Shown here: positions 6,744 through 14,570 of the stretch, piece by piece
Position numbering within the stretch: the first letter of the stretch is position 1
Layout of the letters: every line of letters begins with the position of its first letter
Origin: Burkholderia stagnalis
Lineage (GTDB): Bacteria; Pseudomonadota; Gammaproteobacteria; Burkholderiales; Burkholderiaceae
Length of the DNA: 64,000 nt
Assembly: GCF_902830275.1 (NCBI RefSeq)
Contig: NZ_CADESW010000007.1
Coordinates: forward strand, 62,001-126,000
Reading direction: 5' to 3'
Position numbers and translations under genes: made by a program
Notes under the pieces: generated by a model
The model's database searches: none
Told to the model about the DNA's origin: nothing
The model's input: only the letters and a program-made list of their open reading frames with translations

Positions 6744-8300
6744 ATGCCGTACGCCCCCTCCCCACGCGAGCGCCGCCCGCTTGCCGCCGCCGTCGCCTTC
6801 GCGGCCGCCGTGCTGCTGGCCGGCTGCGCCGTCGGGCCCGACTATCACCGTCCCGACACGCCGATGCCGGCCGCGTTCAAGGAAGCACCCGCGGGCTGGA
6901 AGGTCGCGCAGCCGGCCGACCGCGCCGATCGCGGCGCGTGGTGGACCGTCTACGGCGATGCCGAGCTGAACACGCTGGTCGACCGGCTCAACGCGTCGAA
7001 CCAGACCATCGCGCAATCGGCGGCCGCGTACCGGCAGGCGCGCGCGCTCGTCGACCAGGCGCGCGCCGCGTATTTCCCGACCGTCGGGCTCACCGCGTCG
7101 GGCTCGCGCGCCCGCACGCCGCGCTCGTCGCTGTCGTCCGGCTCGTCGTCGAGCGGCGGCGGCAGCTCCGGGTCGATCAGCAACAGCTACAGCGTCGGCC
7201 TCGACGCGTCGTGGGAGCCCGACCTGTGGGGCAAGGTGAGCCGCACGGTCGGCGCGCAGCGCGCGGGCGAAGCGGCGGCCGCGGCCGACCTCGCGAACGC
7301 GCGGCTGTCGCAGCAGGCGACGCTCGCGCAAACCTACTTCCAGCTGCGCACCGCCGATGCGCTGCAGAAGCTGCTCGACGATACCGTCGCGTCGTACCAG
7401 CGCTCGCTGCAGCTCACGCAAAACCAGTATGCGCAGGGCGTCGCCGCGCGCGCGGACGTGATCCAGGCGCAGACGCAGCTGCAGAGCGCGCAGGCGGCGG
7501 CGATCGACAACGGCGTCGCGCGCGCGCAGTACGAGCATGCGATCGCGACGCTGATCGGCGAGCCGGCGTCGACGTTCTCGCTGGCGCCGCTTCCGCTCAC
7601 CGCCGAGCCGCCCGTCACGCCGGTCGACGTGCCGTCGGCGCTGCTCGAGCGCCGGCCCGACATCGCGGCGGCCGAACGCCGCGCGGCCGCGGCCAACGAA
7701 CAGATCGGCGTCGCGATCTCGGCGTTCTTCCCGACGCTCACGCTGTCCGCGCAGGGCGGCGTGCAGAGCTCGGTGTGGTCGAACCTGTTCACGCTGCCGG
7801 CGCGCTTCTGGACGGTCGGCCCGCAGCTCGCGGCGACGCTGTTCGACGCGGGCCTGCGCGCCGCGCAGACGGACGCCGCGCGCGCGACCTACGACCAGGA
7901 TGTCGCCGCCTACCGGCTCGCGGTGCTGACCGCGTTCCAGGACGTCGAGGACAACCTCGCGTCGCAACGCATCCTCGCGCAGGAAATCGACGTGCAGCGG
8001 CAGGCCGTGGACAGCGCCGAGCATGCGCTCGCGATCGTCACGAACCAGTACAAGGCGGGCACGGTCGGCTACCTGAACGTGCTGACCGCGCAGACCACCG
8101 CGTTCACCGCGCACCAGAAGCTCGCGACGATCTCCGGGCAGCGGATGGTGTCGTCGGTCGGGCTCGTGAAGGCGCTCGGCGGCGGCTGGGACGTGTCGCA
8201 GATGGCGCGCGAGACGGGCAGCGTGGCCGCGCCCGCGCCGGCAAGCGGCGCGATGCCCGTGGCGTCGGCCTCGTCGGCCGCACCGGCCGCGCAGAAGTAG
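6744..8300 (+). CDS. NodT-family outer-membrane efflux lipoprotein (OprM/TolC-like channel)
   Basis: 518-aa outer-membrane factor. The signal peptide ends in the lipobox LLAGC (about 26-30), so it is probably lipid-anchored. Typical family blocks follow: AVGPDYHRPDTPMPAAF, WWTVYGDAELNTLVDRL, the YFPTVGLTASGSRA loop, and the second half-repeat with LLERRPDIAAAERR and AFFPTLTLSAQGG. A Ser/Gly-rich insertion lies at about 129-145. These trimeric channels connect to an MFS or RND pump through a membrane-fusion protein. It probably serves the EmrB-like pump across the divergent promoter. The C-terminal Ala/Pro-rich tail is low complexity. Confidence 0.93.
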   Translation: MPYAPSPRERRPLAAAVAFAAAVLLAGCAVGPDYHRPDTPMPAAFKEAPAGWKVAQPADRADRGAWWTVYGDAELNTLVDRLNASNQTIAQSAAAYRQARALVDQARAAYFPTVGLTASGSRARTPRSSLSSGSSSSGGGSSGSISNSYSVGLDASWEPDLWGKVSRTVGAQRAGEAAAAADLANARLSQQATLAQTYFQLRTADALQKLLDDTVASYQRSLQLTQNQYAQGVAARADVIQAQTQLQSAQAAAIDNGVARAQYEHAIATLIGEPASTFSLAPLPLTAEPPVTPVDVPSALLERRPDIAAAERRAAAANEQIGVAISAFFPTLTLSAQGGVQSSVWSNLFTLPARFWTVGPQLAATLFDAGLRAAQTDAARATYDQDVAAYRLAVLTAFQDVEDNLASQRILAQEIDVQRQAVDSAEHALAIVTNQYKAGTVGYLNVLTAQTTAFTAHQKLATISGQRMVSSVGLVKALGGGWDVSQMARETGSVAAPAPASGAMPVASASSAAPAAQK

Positions 8301-8308
8301 GCAGGGTG

Positions 8309-8338
8309 GGTGACGCGGCGTCAGCGCGCCGCGTCACC
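8309..8338. terminator. Perfect hairpin at a convergent gene junction
   Basis: Arms GGTGACGCGGCG (8309-8320) and CGCCGCGTCACC (8327-8338) are perfect 12-bp complements with a 6-nt loop. The hairpin spans the end of the outer-membrane channel gene and overlaps the last codons of gspN, which reads toward it. There is no U-tract, so it may act as a bidirectional pause or RNA 3'-end protector rather than a classical terminator. Confidence 0.5.
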
Positions 8339-9109
8339 GTAGATCAGCGACACCGACCCGTCGCCGATCGGGTGGCCGAGCAGGTTCAGCAGGCCCGCGA
8401 GGTTCGCGAGCTGCTCGGGCGCCGCATGCGCGGTGCCGCGAAACGATCCGCCGCCCGCGCCGAACGTGCCGTGCCCGTCGAGAAACAGCGGGCCCTTGGC
8501 CGTCGTCAGGTCGAGATCGGCGCCCGCGCCCTTCGCCTGCAGCACCGCGCGGTACGAGCCGAGCGGCTTCACGCGCGACACGCGCGAGCTCATCTCGTCG
8601 ATCGTCACCGTCAACTGGCCGAACGCGTTGCTGCCGATCAGCCGCCAGTCGCTCCAGCCGAGCCGCACGTCGCCTTGCAGGTCGAGCGTGTTGAACGGCG
8701 TGCCGAGCCCGGCGAGCAGCGACGCGGGCACCGCCATCGCGCCCGCGGACAGCACCGCGCCGCGCCACGTCGCGTCGAGCGTGACCGGCTCGGGCATCGC
8801 TTCGGTCTGCCGCATCTTCATCTGCACGCGCCCGGTCAGCAGCGGCCAGAAGCCCGTCGTCCATTCGACCCGCCCCGGCAGCAGCGTCGCCGTGCTTTGA
8901 TCGGCGCCCGGCGCGAGCATCAGCGCGCCCGAGCCGCGCCACACCGAGCCTTCCGGCTCGACGAGGTTCACGTGCCCGCCCGTCGCGCGCGCGAACTGCG
9001 GCGCGATCCACGCGGCGGGCGCGAGCGCGACGAGCGTGACGACGCTCGCGGCGCCGCCCGCCACGATCCACGGCAACGCGGCCACGAGCCGCTTCAACCC
9101 GGGCCTCAT
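8321..9109 (-). CDS. gspN: GspN type II secretion protein N
   Basis: 262-aa bitopic protein with one N-terminal transmembrane helix (about 12-33) and a periplasmic domain. GspN features include WIAPQFARATGGHVNLVEPEGSVWRGSG and the PGRVEWTTGFWPLLTGRV segment, similar to AsmA-like beta-rich domains. GspN is an accessory part of the inner-membrane platform. It is the last gene of the gspG-N run, 31 bases after gspM. Downstream of the TnpB insertion, its transcription may depend on read-through or a new promoter. Confidence 0.93.
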   Translation of the reverse strand: MRPGLKRLVAALPWIVAGGAASVVTLVALAPAAWIAPQFARATGGHVNLVEPEGSVWRGSGALMLAPGADQSTATLLPGRVEWTTGFWPLLTGRVQMKMRQTEAMPEPVTLDATWRGAVLSAGAMAVPASLLAGLGTPFNTLDLQGDVRLGWSDWRLIGSNAFGQLTVTIDEMSSRVSRVKPLGSYRAVLQAKGAGADLDLTTAKGPLFLDGHGTFGAGGGSFRGTAHAAPEQLANLAGLLNLLGHPIGDGSVSLIYGDAAR

Positions 9110-9140
9110 CGGCGCTCCGCCGCTGGCGCCACCGGCCGCG

Positions 9141-9644
9141 TCATTTCTGCGTGGACGGCTGCATCACGGCCGTCAGGTCGACCTGGCCGTCGTCCTTCAG
9201 CGCACTCACGTGCGCCTCGCCGACCTGCACCTTGAACTGCTTGCGCGCGTCGTCGAGCCATTGGGTCCACGCCGGGAACGACACGTTCTTCATCTGGATC
9301 TGCACGCCGGTGCCGATCACCTGGGTCTGCGCGCCGGGCATCCCGTGGTCGGACAGCGACGCCGTCAGCGCATCCTTCAGCGCGACGCCGGTGGGCGCGA
9401 CGCCCTGCGCGGCGGCCGCGAGCGAGCGCGCCTCGTTCGCCTGCGCGGTCATCTTCGCGAGTTCGTTGCGCATCGTCGGCAGTTCGCGGGTGATGCGCGC
9501 GCGGCCTTCCTGCGCGGGCGACCACAGCACCGAATACGCGATCGCGACGGCCAGCACGGCGCCGCCCCAGCCGAGCAGGTTCTTTTCCCGCGGGGTGCGC
9601 TCGCCCCAGAATTGCGCGAGGGTCTGGTTCAGTTCGGCCTTCAT
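9141..9644 (-). CDS. gspM: GspM type II secretion protein M
   Basis: 167-aa inner-membrane protein. A cytoplasmic N-terminus (FWGERTPREKNLL, the typical GspM motif) precedes one transmembrane helix (about 25-41) and a periplasmic ferredoxin-like domain. GspM dimerises with GspL and anchors the GspE ATPase. Its ATG at 9644-9642 sits directly at the left end of the TnpB element. The only upstream Shine-Dalgarno-like sequence (GGAG, 8 bases before ATG) lies in element DNA, while the ancestral start was probably coupled to the gspL stop. Confidence 0.92.
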   Translation of the reverse strand: MKAELNQTLAQFWGERTPREKNLLGWGGAVLAVAIAYSVLWSPAQEGRARITRELPTMRNELAKMTAQANEARSLAAAAQGVAPTGVALKDALTASLSDHGMPGAQTQVIGTGVQIQMKNVSFPAWTQWLDDARKQFKVQVGEAHVSALKDDGQVDLTAVMQPSTQK

Positions 9645-9694
9645 GAGGTCTGCTCCGAGAAACCCCGTCTTTCAGGGCGGGGAGTGAAAGGGGT

Positions 9695-9710
9695 GCGGCC
9701 AAGTGGCCGC
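9695..9710 (+). repeat. Perfect hairpin in the left end of the TnpB element
   Basis: GCGGCCA-AG-TGGCCGC forms a 7-bp stem. It follows the subterminal CCCCG/CGGGG hairpin and precedes a third hairpin (GGCTC-ATAC-GAGCC, 9726-9739) just before tnpB. Left-end hairpins are TnpA recognition structures in this family; the others may influence tnpB expression. Confidence 0.55.
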
Positions 9711-9757
9711 TTCTCCAAGGCTTGCGGCTCATACGAGCCTATGACATGGTGTAGCGC

Positions 9758-10891
9758 ATGGATATCAAGCGTGCCTACCGATTCCGGTTCTACCCGACGC
9801 CCGAGCAAGCAGCGATGCTTGCCCGGACATTCGGATGCGCGCGCTTTGTGTACAACCACATGCTGCGGATGCGAAACGATGCGTGGCAGCTGCGCCAGGA
9901 ACGTATCGGTTATCACGCAACCTCCGCCGCGCTCACCGCGCTGAAGAAAACGCCAGAACATGGCTGGCTGAACGAAGTCAGCTCAGTACCGCTCCAGCAG
10001 GCGTTGCGCCATTTGCAGACGGCGTTCGCGAACTTCTTTGCCAAGCGCGCAAGGTATCCAAACTTCCGGCGCAAGGACGGTGCGCAATCGGCCGAGTACA
10101 CGACGAGCGCGTTCAGATGGGATGGCACGTCGCTGAAGCTGGCGAAGATGGAGGCGCCGCTCGCGATCCGCTGGTCGCGCAGGATTCCGGCGGGAGCGAA
10201 GGTGACCACCGTCACGGTGTCGAAGGACGCCGCAGGCCGATACCACGTATCCCTGCTTTGCGACGACGTGGTTTGCGCAAAATCCGCCTCAACCGGCACG
10301 GTCGGTATCGACCTCGGGTTGACAGATTTTGTCGTTCTTTCGACCGGCGAGAAGATCGCTGCGCCGAATGCATTTCGCAAGAACGAAGCCAGGCTCGCCA
10401 AGCTGCAACGAAGGCTGGCAACGAAGCAAGCAGGCTCCGCCAATCGCAGGAAGGCGAGACTCAAAGTCGCACGCATGCACGCCCGGATAGCAGATTCCCG
10501 CAGGGATTTCCTGCACAGGCTATCGACCCGATTGATCAACGAAAACCAAGTGATCGCGATCGAAAGCCTTGCTGTCCGCCACATGCTGAAGAATCGACGA
10601 CTTGCGAAATCGATCAGCGATGCCGGCTGGTCGGAATTCGTGCGGCAGCTGACGTACAAGGCCCAATGGTACGGCCGCACGTTAATTGGGATCGATCGCT
10701 GGCACCCCTCCAGCAAACGCTGCGCCGATTGCGGGCATACCGTCGCCAGCCTGCCGTTGAAGGTGCGATCGTGGAATTGTCCGGGATGCGGAAAGAACCA
10801 CGATCGCGACGTCAACGCCGCACGCAACGTTTTGGCCGCCGGACTGGCGGTGTCAGCCCATGGAGAAAGCGTAATGCCCATGTCTCTTTGA
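9758..10891 (+). CDS. tnpB: TnpB RNA-guided nuclease (IS200/IS605 OrfB family)
   Basis: 377-aa TnpB, full length. The N-terminal KRAYRFRFYPTPEQAAMLARTFG start is typical. The RuvC catalytic residues are present: D185 in GIDLGLTDF, E269 in AIESLAV and D351 in HDRDVNAARN. The zinc ribbon is complete: C322/C325 and C341/C344. TnpB proteins use an omegaRNA from the element's right end to cut DNA at the excised donor site and so retain the element. All key residues are intact, so activity is plausible. ATG at 9758. It is transcribed against the gsp operon. Confidence 0.95.
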   Translation: MDIKRAYRFRFYPTPEQAAMLARTFGCARFVYNHMLRMRNDAWQLRQERIGYHATSAALTALKKTPEHGWLNEVSSVPLQQALRHLQTAFANFFAKRARYPNFRRKDGAQSAEYTTSAFRWDGTSLKLAKMEAPLAIRWSRRIPAGAKVTTVTVSKDAAGRYHVSLLCDDVVCAKSASTGTVGIDLGLTDFVVLSTGEKIAAPNAFRKNEARLAKLQRRLATKQAGSANRRKARLKVARMHARIADSRRDFLHRLSTRLINENQVIAIESLAVRHMLKNRRLAKSISDAGWSEFVRQLTYKAQWYGRTLIGIDRWHPSSKRCADCGHTVASLPLKVRSWNCPGCGKNHDRDVNAARNVLAAGLAVSAHGESVMPMSL

Positions 10892-10954
10892 GGCGATGTC
10901 GGGTTGCATTCGGTGAAGTGGGAATCTTCTTCCTTTAGGGAGGAGAGTAGTCAA
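10892..10954 (+). ncRNA. Predicted omegaRNA 3' part / right end of the TnpB element
   Basis: In characterised IS200/IS605 elements the guide RNA overlaps the tnpB 3' end and finishes at the right end, with the guide read from flanking DNA. Here the segment after the tnpB stop carries a conserved-looking hairpin (TCTTCC, loop TTTAG, GGAGGA at about 10928-10945) and ends GTAGTCAA. The guide would start at 10955 in gspL. Inferred by family analogy; the 5' boundary inside tnpB is unknown. Confidence 0.6.
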
Positions 10955-12321
10955 GAGCGGCTCCGGATGGTCCATTTACCCGTGCTGCTGTCGACTTCGC
11001 CGGCGAGCCCGTTGCGCGCGAGGCGCTGCGTGAAGTCGGGATCGACCTTCACGGTGGGCTTGAAGCCGACGTCGAGCCGCCGGTCGTGATAGTCGAGCGA
11101 CGCGATGCCGTTCAGCGGCAGCGTGCCCATCGAACGCGACAGCCCGCTCGCGAGCGCGAGGAAATCGTTCGGCGACAGCTCGCCCGCCGCGAGGCGCAGC
11201 TGGTCGAGCTGGCGCTGCATCTGCGCGGGCGGATCGAGCACCGTCGTGGTTTTCGGGAACGCGGACAGCAGCGTCTCGGTGATCTGCGCGGACAGCGCGT
11301 CGCGCTCCCGCGACAGCTTCCACCAGTGCAGGTTCATCCCGATCACTGCGACGCCGAGCGTCGCCGCCGCGATCGCGATCGGCACGCGCAGGCGCTTGAG
11401 CGTCGCGCGGTCGAAGCGCCACGGCTGCGACTCGAATTCGAACTGACACAGATCGAAACGCTCGGCCGTCGCGCGGCGCGCGAACGTCTCGAACGGCAGC
11501 GGCGCCGCGCCCGGCAGCAGCGCTTCGGCGTCGGCCCCTTTGACCGACGCGAGACGCGGCTCCGCGCCCGGCTCGCCGAGCTCGTACAGCTCGACCGGCG
11601 CACCGCCCGCGAGCGCGGCGAGCGTGCCGGCCGCGCGCTGCGCGGGCGCCGCGAAGCCTTCGCCCAGCGCACCGCGCGCGATCGCCAGCTCGAGACGCGG
11701 CGCGCCGGACGGGCCCGGCTGCGCGCCGGCTTCGACGAGGATCGGCTCGACCGACGCCGCGACGCCCAGCACCGCGGCCACCGCGGCCGGGCGCGCCGGC
11801 GGGGCGGCGTCGCCGTCGGCCGCGATGGCGTCCGCTTCGGCCCCGGGCGCCGGATCGGCCGCCACCGTGGTGGCGACCAGCGGCGACGGCAGGCAGCGCG
11901 TCGCGGGCACCGCGCTCAGGTGGCGGTGGCCGGCCGCGGTGAACGCGTCGCAGATCGTGCGGAACCACGCGCGATCGACGACCGCCAGCACGCGGCGCCC
12001 GTCGGGCAGCGGGGCCGGGTCGACCGCGATGTGGCAGCCTTGCGGATCCTGGATCAGCTGATCCTCGACGATGTTCGGCAGCGCCTGGCGCAGCTTCGGC
12101 CCCTTGAGGGGCGGCATCGTCGCGGCCAGCAGCAGCACGTCGCGCGCGGCGACCACCAGCACCGTCGCTGCCGCGCGCGGCAGCAGCGTGAGCGCGGCGC
12201 GGCCGGCGCGCTGGGTGTGGCCGCCCTTGTCGACGAGCATGAACGGCAGCTCGGGCCATTGCCATTCCTGCAACGGCACGGCGGGCTCGCGCGGCGGCAG
12301 TAAAACAATCAACGTGCTCAA
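10951..12321 (-). CDS. gspL: GspL type II secretion protein L
   Basis: 456-aa bitopic protein. The cytoplasmic actin-like domain (about 1-290) includes MPPLKGPKLRQALPNIVEDQL, which docks GspE. One transmembrane helix (about 316-334, VPIAIAAATLGVAVIGMNLHWW) leads to a periplasmic ferredoxin-like domain. It starts at ATG 12321, 24 bases after gspK. Its stop TGA (10953-10951) reads through the terminal TCAA of the TnpB element, so the present C-terminus (RSRS) is probably two residues shorter than the ancestral one. The last native residues matter little for the fold. Confidence 0.93.
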   Translation of the reverse strand: MSTLIVLLPPREPAVPLQEWQWPELPFMLVDKGGHTQRAGRAALTLLPRAAATVLVVAARDVLLLAATMPPLKGPKLRQALPNIVEDQLIQDPQGCHIAVDPAPLPDGRRVLAVVDRAWFRTICDAFTAAGHRHLSAVPATRCLPSPLVATTVAADPAPGAEADAIAADGDAAPPARPAAVAAVLGVAASVEPILVEAGAQPGPSGAPRLELAIARGALGEGFAAPAQRAAGTLAALAGGAPVELYELGEPGAEPRLASVKGADAEALLPGAAPLPFETFARRATAERFDLCQFEFESQPWRFDRATLKRLRVPIAIAAATLGVAVIGMNLHWWKLSRERDALSAQITETLLSAFPKTTTVLDPPAQMQRQLDQLRLAAGELSPNDFLALASGLSRSMGTLPLNGIASLDYHDRRLDVGFKPTVKVDPDFTQRLARNGLAGEVDSSTGKWTIRSRS

Positions 12322-12345
12322 GAGCTCCTCTCCCGGATGGCGTTG

Positions 12346-13455
12346 TTATAGCTGATCGCGGATGCGCACGACCCGCGTGGAGTGCGTGGTCGGATCACGA
12401 TACACGAGCGAGATGCGGTCGACCTCGGCGCGCTCGTGCTGGATCCGGCCGTGTACGACGAAATAGTTCGAATTGACGTCGATCAGCGTCGAATCGAGCT
12501 GGATGTTCGGCGGCGCGCCGGCGCCGCGCAGCGCGAGCGTCACGTCGCCGGTGTTGCGGAAGAACACGGTCTCGCGGCGCGACACGAGCGCCTGCGCGGA
12601 CGCGACGCTCATCCCCGGCACCAGCGCCGCGATCACCTCGGCGGGCGCGGTGTTCATGTTCACGGGCGTCGTGGTCGGCAGCACCGTGACGAACGGGCGC
12701 AGCCGCTCGACCATTTCCGGCGTGACGCCGTCGACGTCGAGCAGGCTGTCGACGCTCGTCATCATCAGCGGCGCCGGCCCGCGGTCGCCGCCGGCGAGGC
12801 CCGGCTCGTCGGTGAAGGTCGACTGCGGGCCGGTGCCCGCTTCCGGCACCACCGGCACGCTCGCGGTGCCCGGCAGCGCCGCCATCTGGAAGCGCTGCGC
12901 CGAGTGCAGCAGGCCCGCGCGCACCTGCAGCGCGATCCGCTTCGCGAACGCGGCGTCGTAGCCGAGCGTCGTCAGCAGCCGCTGGAACACCTGCAGCTGC
13001 GCGCCGTTGAGCTGCAGCACGCCGGGCGCGGGCGTCGACACGAGGTTGCGCAGGTTGAACTTCGCCTGCGCGTCCTCGATCGAGCCGGACAGGTTGGTGT
13101 CCTGGCTGCCGCTGTCGTCGTTCATGCCGATCCGGCCCATGAAGTCGGACAGCTTCGTCTTCGCGATCGGCACGCCCCAGATGCCGCCGAGATAGGTGAT
13201 GCCCGGCGCGGTGTCGCCTTCGGAGCGCAGGATCATCCGCGTCCAGTCGAGCGCGCCGCGCGCGACCCACTGCGCCTGCGCGATCGTGCGCTGGTTCTCG
13301 ATGCGGCGGATCTGCACCTGCTGGCGCCACAGCATCCCCGACACGAGGATCGCCGACAGCGCGACCACCAGCAGCGCGGTGATGATCGCGGCGCCGCGTT
13401 GCCGGCGTGTGAAACGGGCGCGACGGGAGCGGGGGGCGGGTGCGCGCATCGTCAT
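12346..13455 (-). CDS. gspK: GspK minor pseudopilin
   Basis: 369-aa pseudopilin. The N-terminus has the prepilin cleavage site and helix RRQRG|AAIITALLVVALSAILVSGML; it lacks Glu at +5, as is usual for GspK. The large inserted globular domain (about 110-330) is characteristic, with NLRNLVSTPAP and TPVNMNTAPAEVIAALVPGM. GspK caps the pseudopilus tip with GspI and GspJ. I chose ATG 13455, which overlaps the gspJ stop as ATGA; a second in-frame ATG lies at 13449. Confidence 0.94.
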   Translation of the reverse strand: MTMRAPAPRSRRARFTRRQRGAAIITALLVVALSAILVSGMLWRQQVQIRRIENQRTIAQAQWVARGALDWTRMILRSEGDTAPGITYLGGIWGVPIAKTKLSDFMGRIGMNDDSGSQDTNLSGSIEDAQAKFNLRNLVSTPAPGVLQLNGAQLQVFQRLLTTLGYDAAFAKRIALQVRAGLLHSAQRFQMAALPGTASVPVVPEAGTGPQSTFTDEPGLAGGDRGPAPLMMTSVDSLLDVDGVTPEMVERLRPFVTVLPTTTPVNMNTAPAEVIAALVPGMSVASAQALVSRRETVFFRNTGDVTLALRGAGAPPNIQLDSTLIDVNSNYFVVHGRIQHERAEVDRISLVYRDPTTHSTRVVRIRDQL

Positions 13456-14165
13456 TCCCCGACGAGGAAGATGCGCGTCACCGGCACGCGCAGCGACGTC
13501 GCGCCGATGCTGACCTGCAGGCCCGTCACCGCGCGCGGCGGCGGCGCATTGCCGAGCTGCGGCACCTTGAGCGCGTCGTTGTTCTGCGCGAGCGCGTCGT
13601 CCGCCGTCTGCAGATTGGTGGTCCAGCCGACGCGCGGCACGTAGAGCTTCGCGTCGATCGCGCCGACGCCGCCCATCAGCGCGACCGAGCTCCAGCCGTC
13701 GACGTCCGATTCCTTCAATGTGTTGCGCAGCCGGTTCGCGTCGTCGATCGGCGGCGACGCATAGCGCACGACGCGGCCGCCCGCGATCCGGTAGCGGATC
13801 ACCTGCAGCCGCGGCGCCGCGCCCGGCGCGTCGAATTCGCGCACGATCTGCAGCGTATTGCCCGCCACGCCGAGCGCCGGCTGGCCGGCCTCGTCGTCGG
13901 TCGCGGCGCGCCGCACGTCGATGCGCATCTGGTCGAACATCTGCGCGAAGATGCGCTCGTCTTCCATCGCGGACGCCACCTTGTCGCGGCCGCGCATGAT
14001 CTGATCGAGCCCGCGCCACGCGAGCACGGCGACGACCGCGAGAATCGCGATCGCGATCATCAGCTCGATCAGCGTGAAGCCGCGCGCGCGCAAGCCGCCC
14101 GCCGTGGGCCGGGCCCGCGTCGCCGGGCGCCGCATCGGTGCGTCAGAGCGAGCGGCTGGTTTCAT
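13452..14165 (-). CDS. gspJ: GspJ minor pseudopilin
   Basis: 237-aa pseudopilin with prepilin motif ARG|FTLIELMIAIAILAVVAVLAW (about 28-49) and Glu at +5. GspJ forms the tip complex with GspI and GspK. The first ATG (14165) overlaps gspI by 23 bases and gives a 28-residue leader; an in-frame ATG at 14135 would avoid overlap and give an 18-residue leader. Neither has a strong Shine-Dalgarno sequence, so the start is uncertain. It is coupled to gspK by ATGA. Confidence 0.92.
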   Translation of the reverse strand: MKPAARSDAPMRRPATRARPTAGGLRARGFTLIELMIAIAILAVVAVLAWRGLDQIMRGRDKVASAMEDERIFAQMFDQMRIDVRRAATDDEAGQPALGVAGNTLQIVREFDAPGAAPRLQVIRYRIAGGRVVRYASPPIDDANRLRNTLKESDVDGWSSVALMGGVGAIDAKLYVPRVGWTTNLQTADDALAQNNDALKVPQLGNAPPPRAVTGLQVSIGATSLRVPVTRIFLVGE

Positions 14166-14568
14166 TCGCCACCACCGTGACCATCTGCGCGAGCTTGCCG
14201 GACAGCCCCGGCGCGCTCACCGACACTTCGACGCGCCGGAACACCGGGTTCGGCGTCGCGCTCACGCGCTGCGTGCAGACCAGCTGCACGTTGCCCTGCG
14301 AGCAATCGAAGCTCTGTTCGCCGATCGACGGCCACGCATGCGCGAGCCGCAGCTGCGCCAGCGCGTTGTCGGCGCTCCAGCCGGCCAGCAGCCGGCGGTG
14401 CAGGTCCGACGAGTTGGTCGCCATCGTGCCGACCGCGCGGATCGACGCGGCGAGCGCGACCGCGATGATCGCGAGCGCGACCAGCACCTCGATCATCGTG
14501 AAGCCGCGTGCGCGACGGGAGCCGGACGCCCGCGCGGAGAGAGAAGGGAAGGGGAGCCGTCGACGCAT
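14143..14568 (-). CDS. gspI: GspI minor pseudopilin
   Basis: 141-aa pseudopilin with prepilin motif RARG|FTMIEVLVALAIIAVAL (about 20-38) and Glu at +5. The downstream LHRRLLAGWSADNALAQLRL region is typical of GspI. I chose ATG 14568. A GTG at 14574 overlapping the gspH stop (GTGA) is equally plausible and would add two residues. It is the core of the GspI-J-K tip complex. Confidence 0.93.
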   Translation of the reverse strand: MRRRLPFPSLSARASGSRRARGFTMIEVLVALAIIAVALAASIRAVGTMATNSSDLHRRLLAGWSADNALAQLRLAHAWPSIGEQSFDCSQGNVQLVCTQRVSATPNPVFRRVEVSVSAPGLSGKLAQMVTVVANETSRSL

Positions 14569-14570
14569 CG

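Larger units (their letters stand above)
9651..10954 (+). mobile_element. IS200/IS605-type (IS1341-like) element carrying tnpB only
   Basis: About 1.3 kb inserted between gspL and gspM, antiparallel to them. The left end contains the hairpin CCCCG(9663-9667)...CGGGG(9678-9682). The right end carries a short stem (TCTTCC...GGAGGA) and ends in TCAA, as in IS200/IS605 right-end cleavage sites. No TnpA (HUH transposase) gene is present, so movement would need TnpA in trans. I placed the ends by asking which excision restores an ATGA gspL/gspM overlap; a shift of a few bases is possible. The element is visibly less GC-rich than its flanks. Confidence 0.8.

Noticed and set aside
9835..10938. Second + strand frame inside the TnpB element as an accessory gene
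   Set aside because: It is the +2 shadow of tnpB and has no transposase (HUH) motifs.
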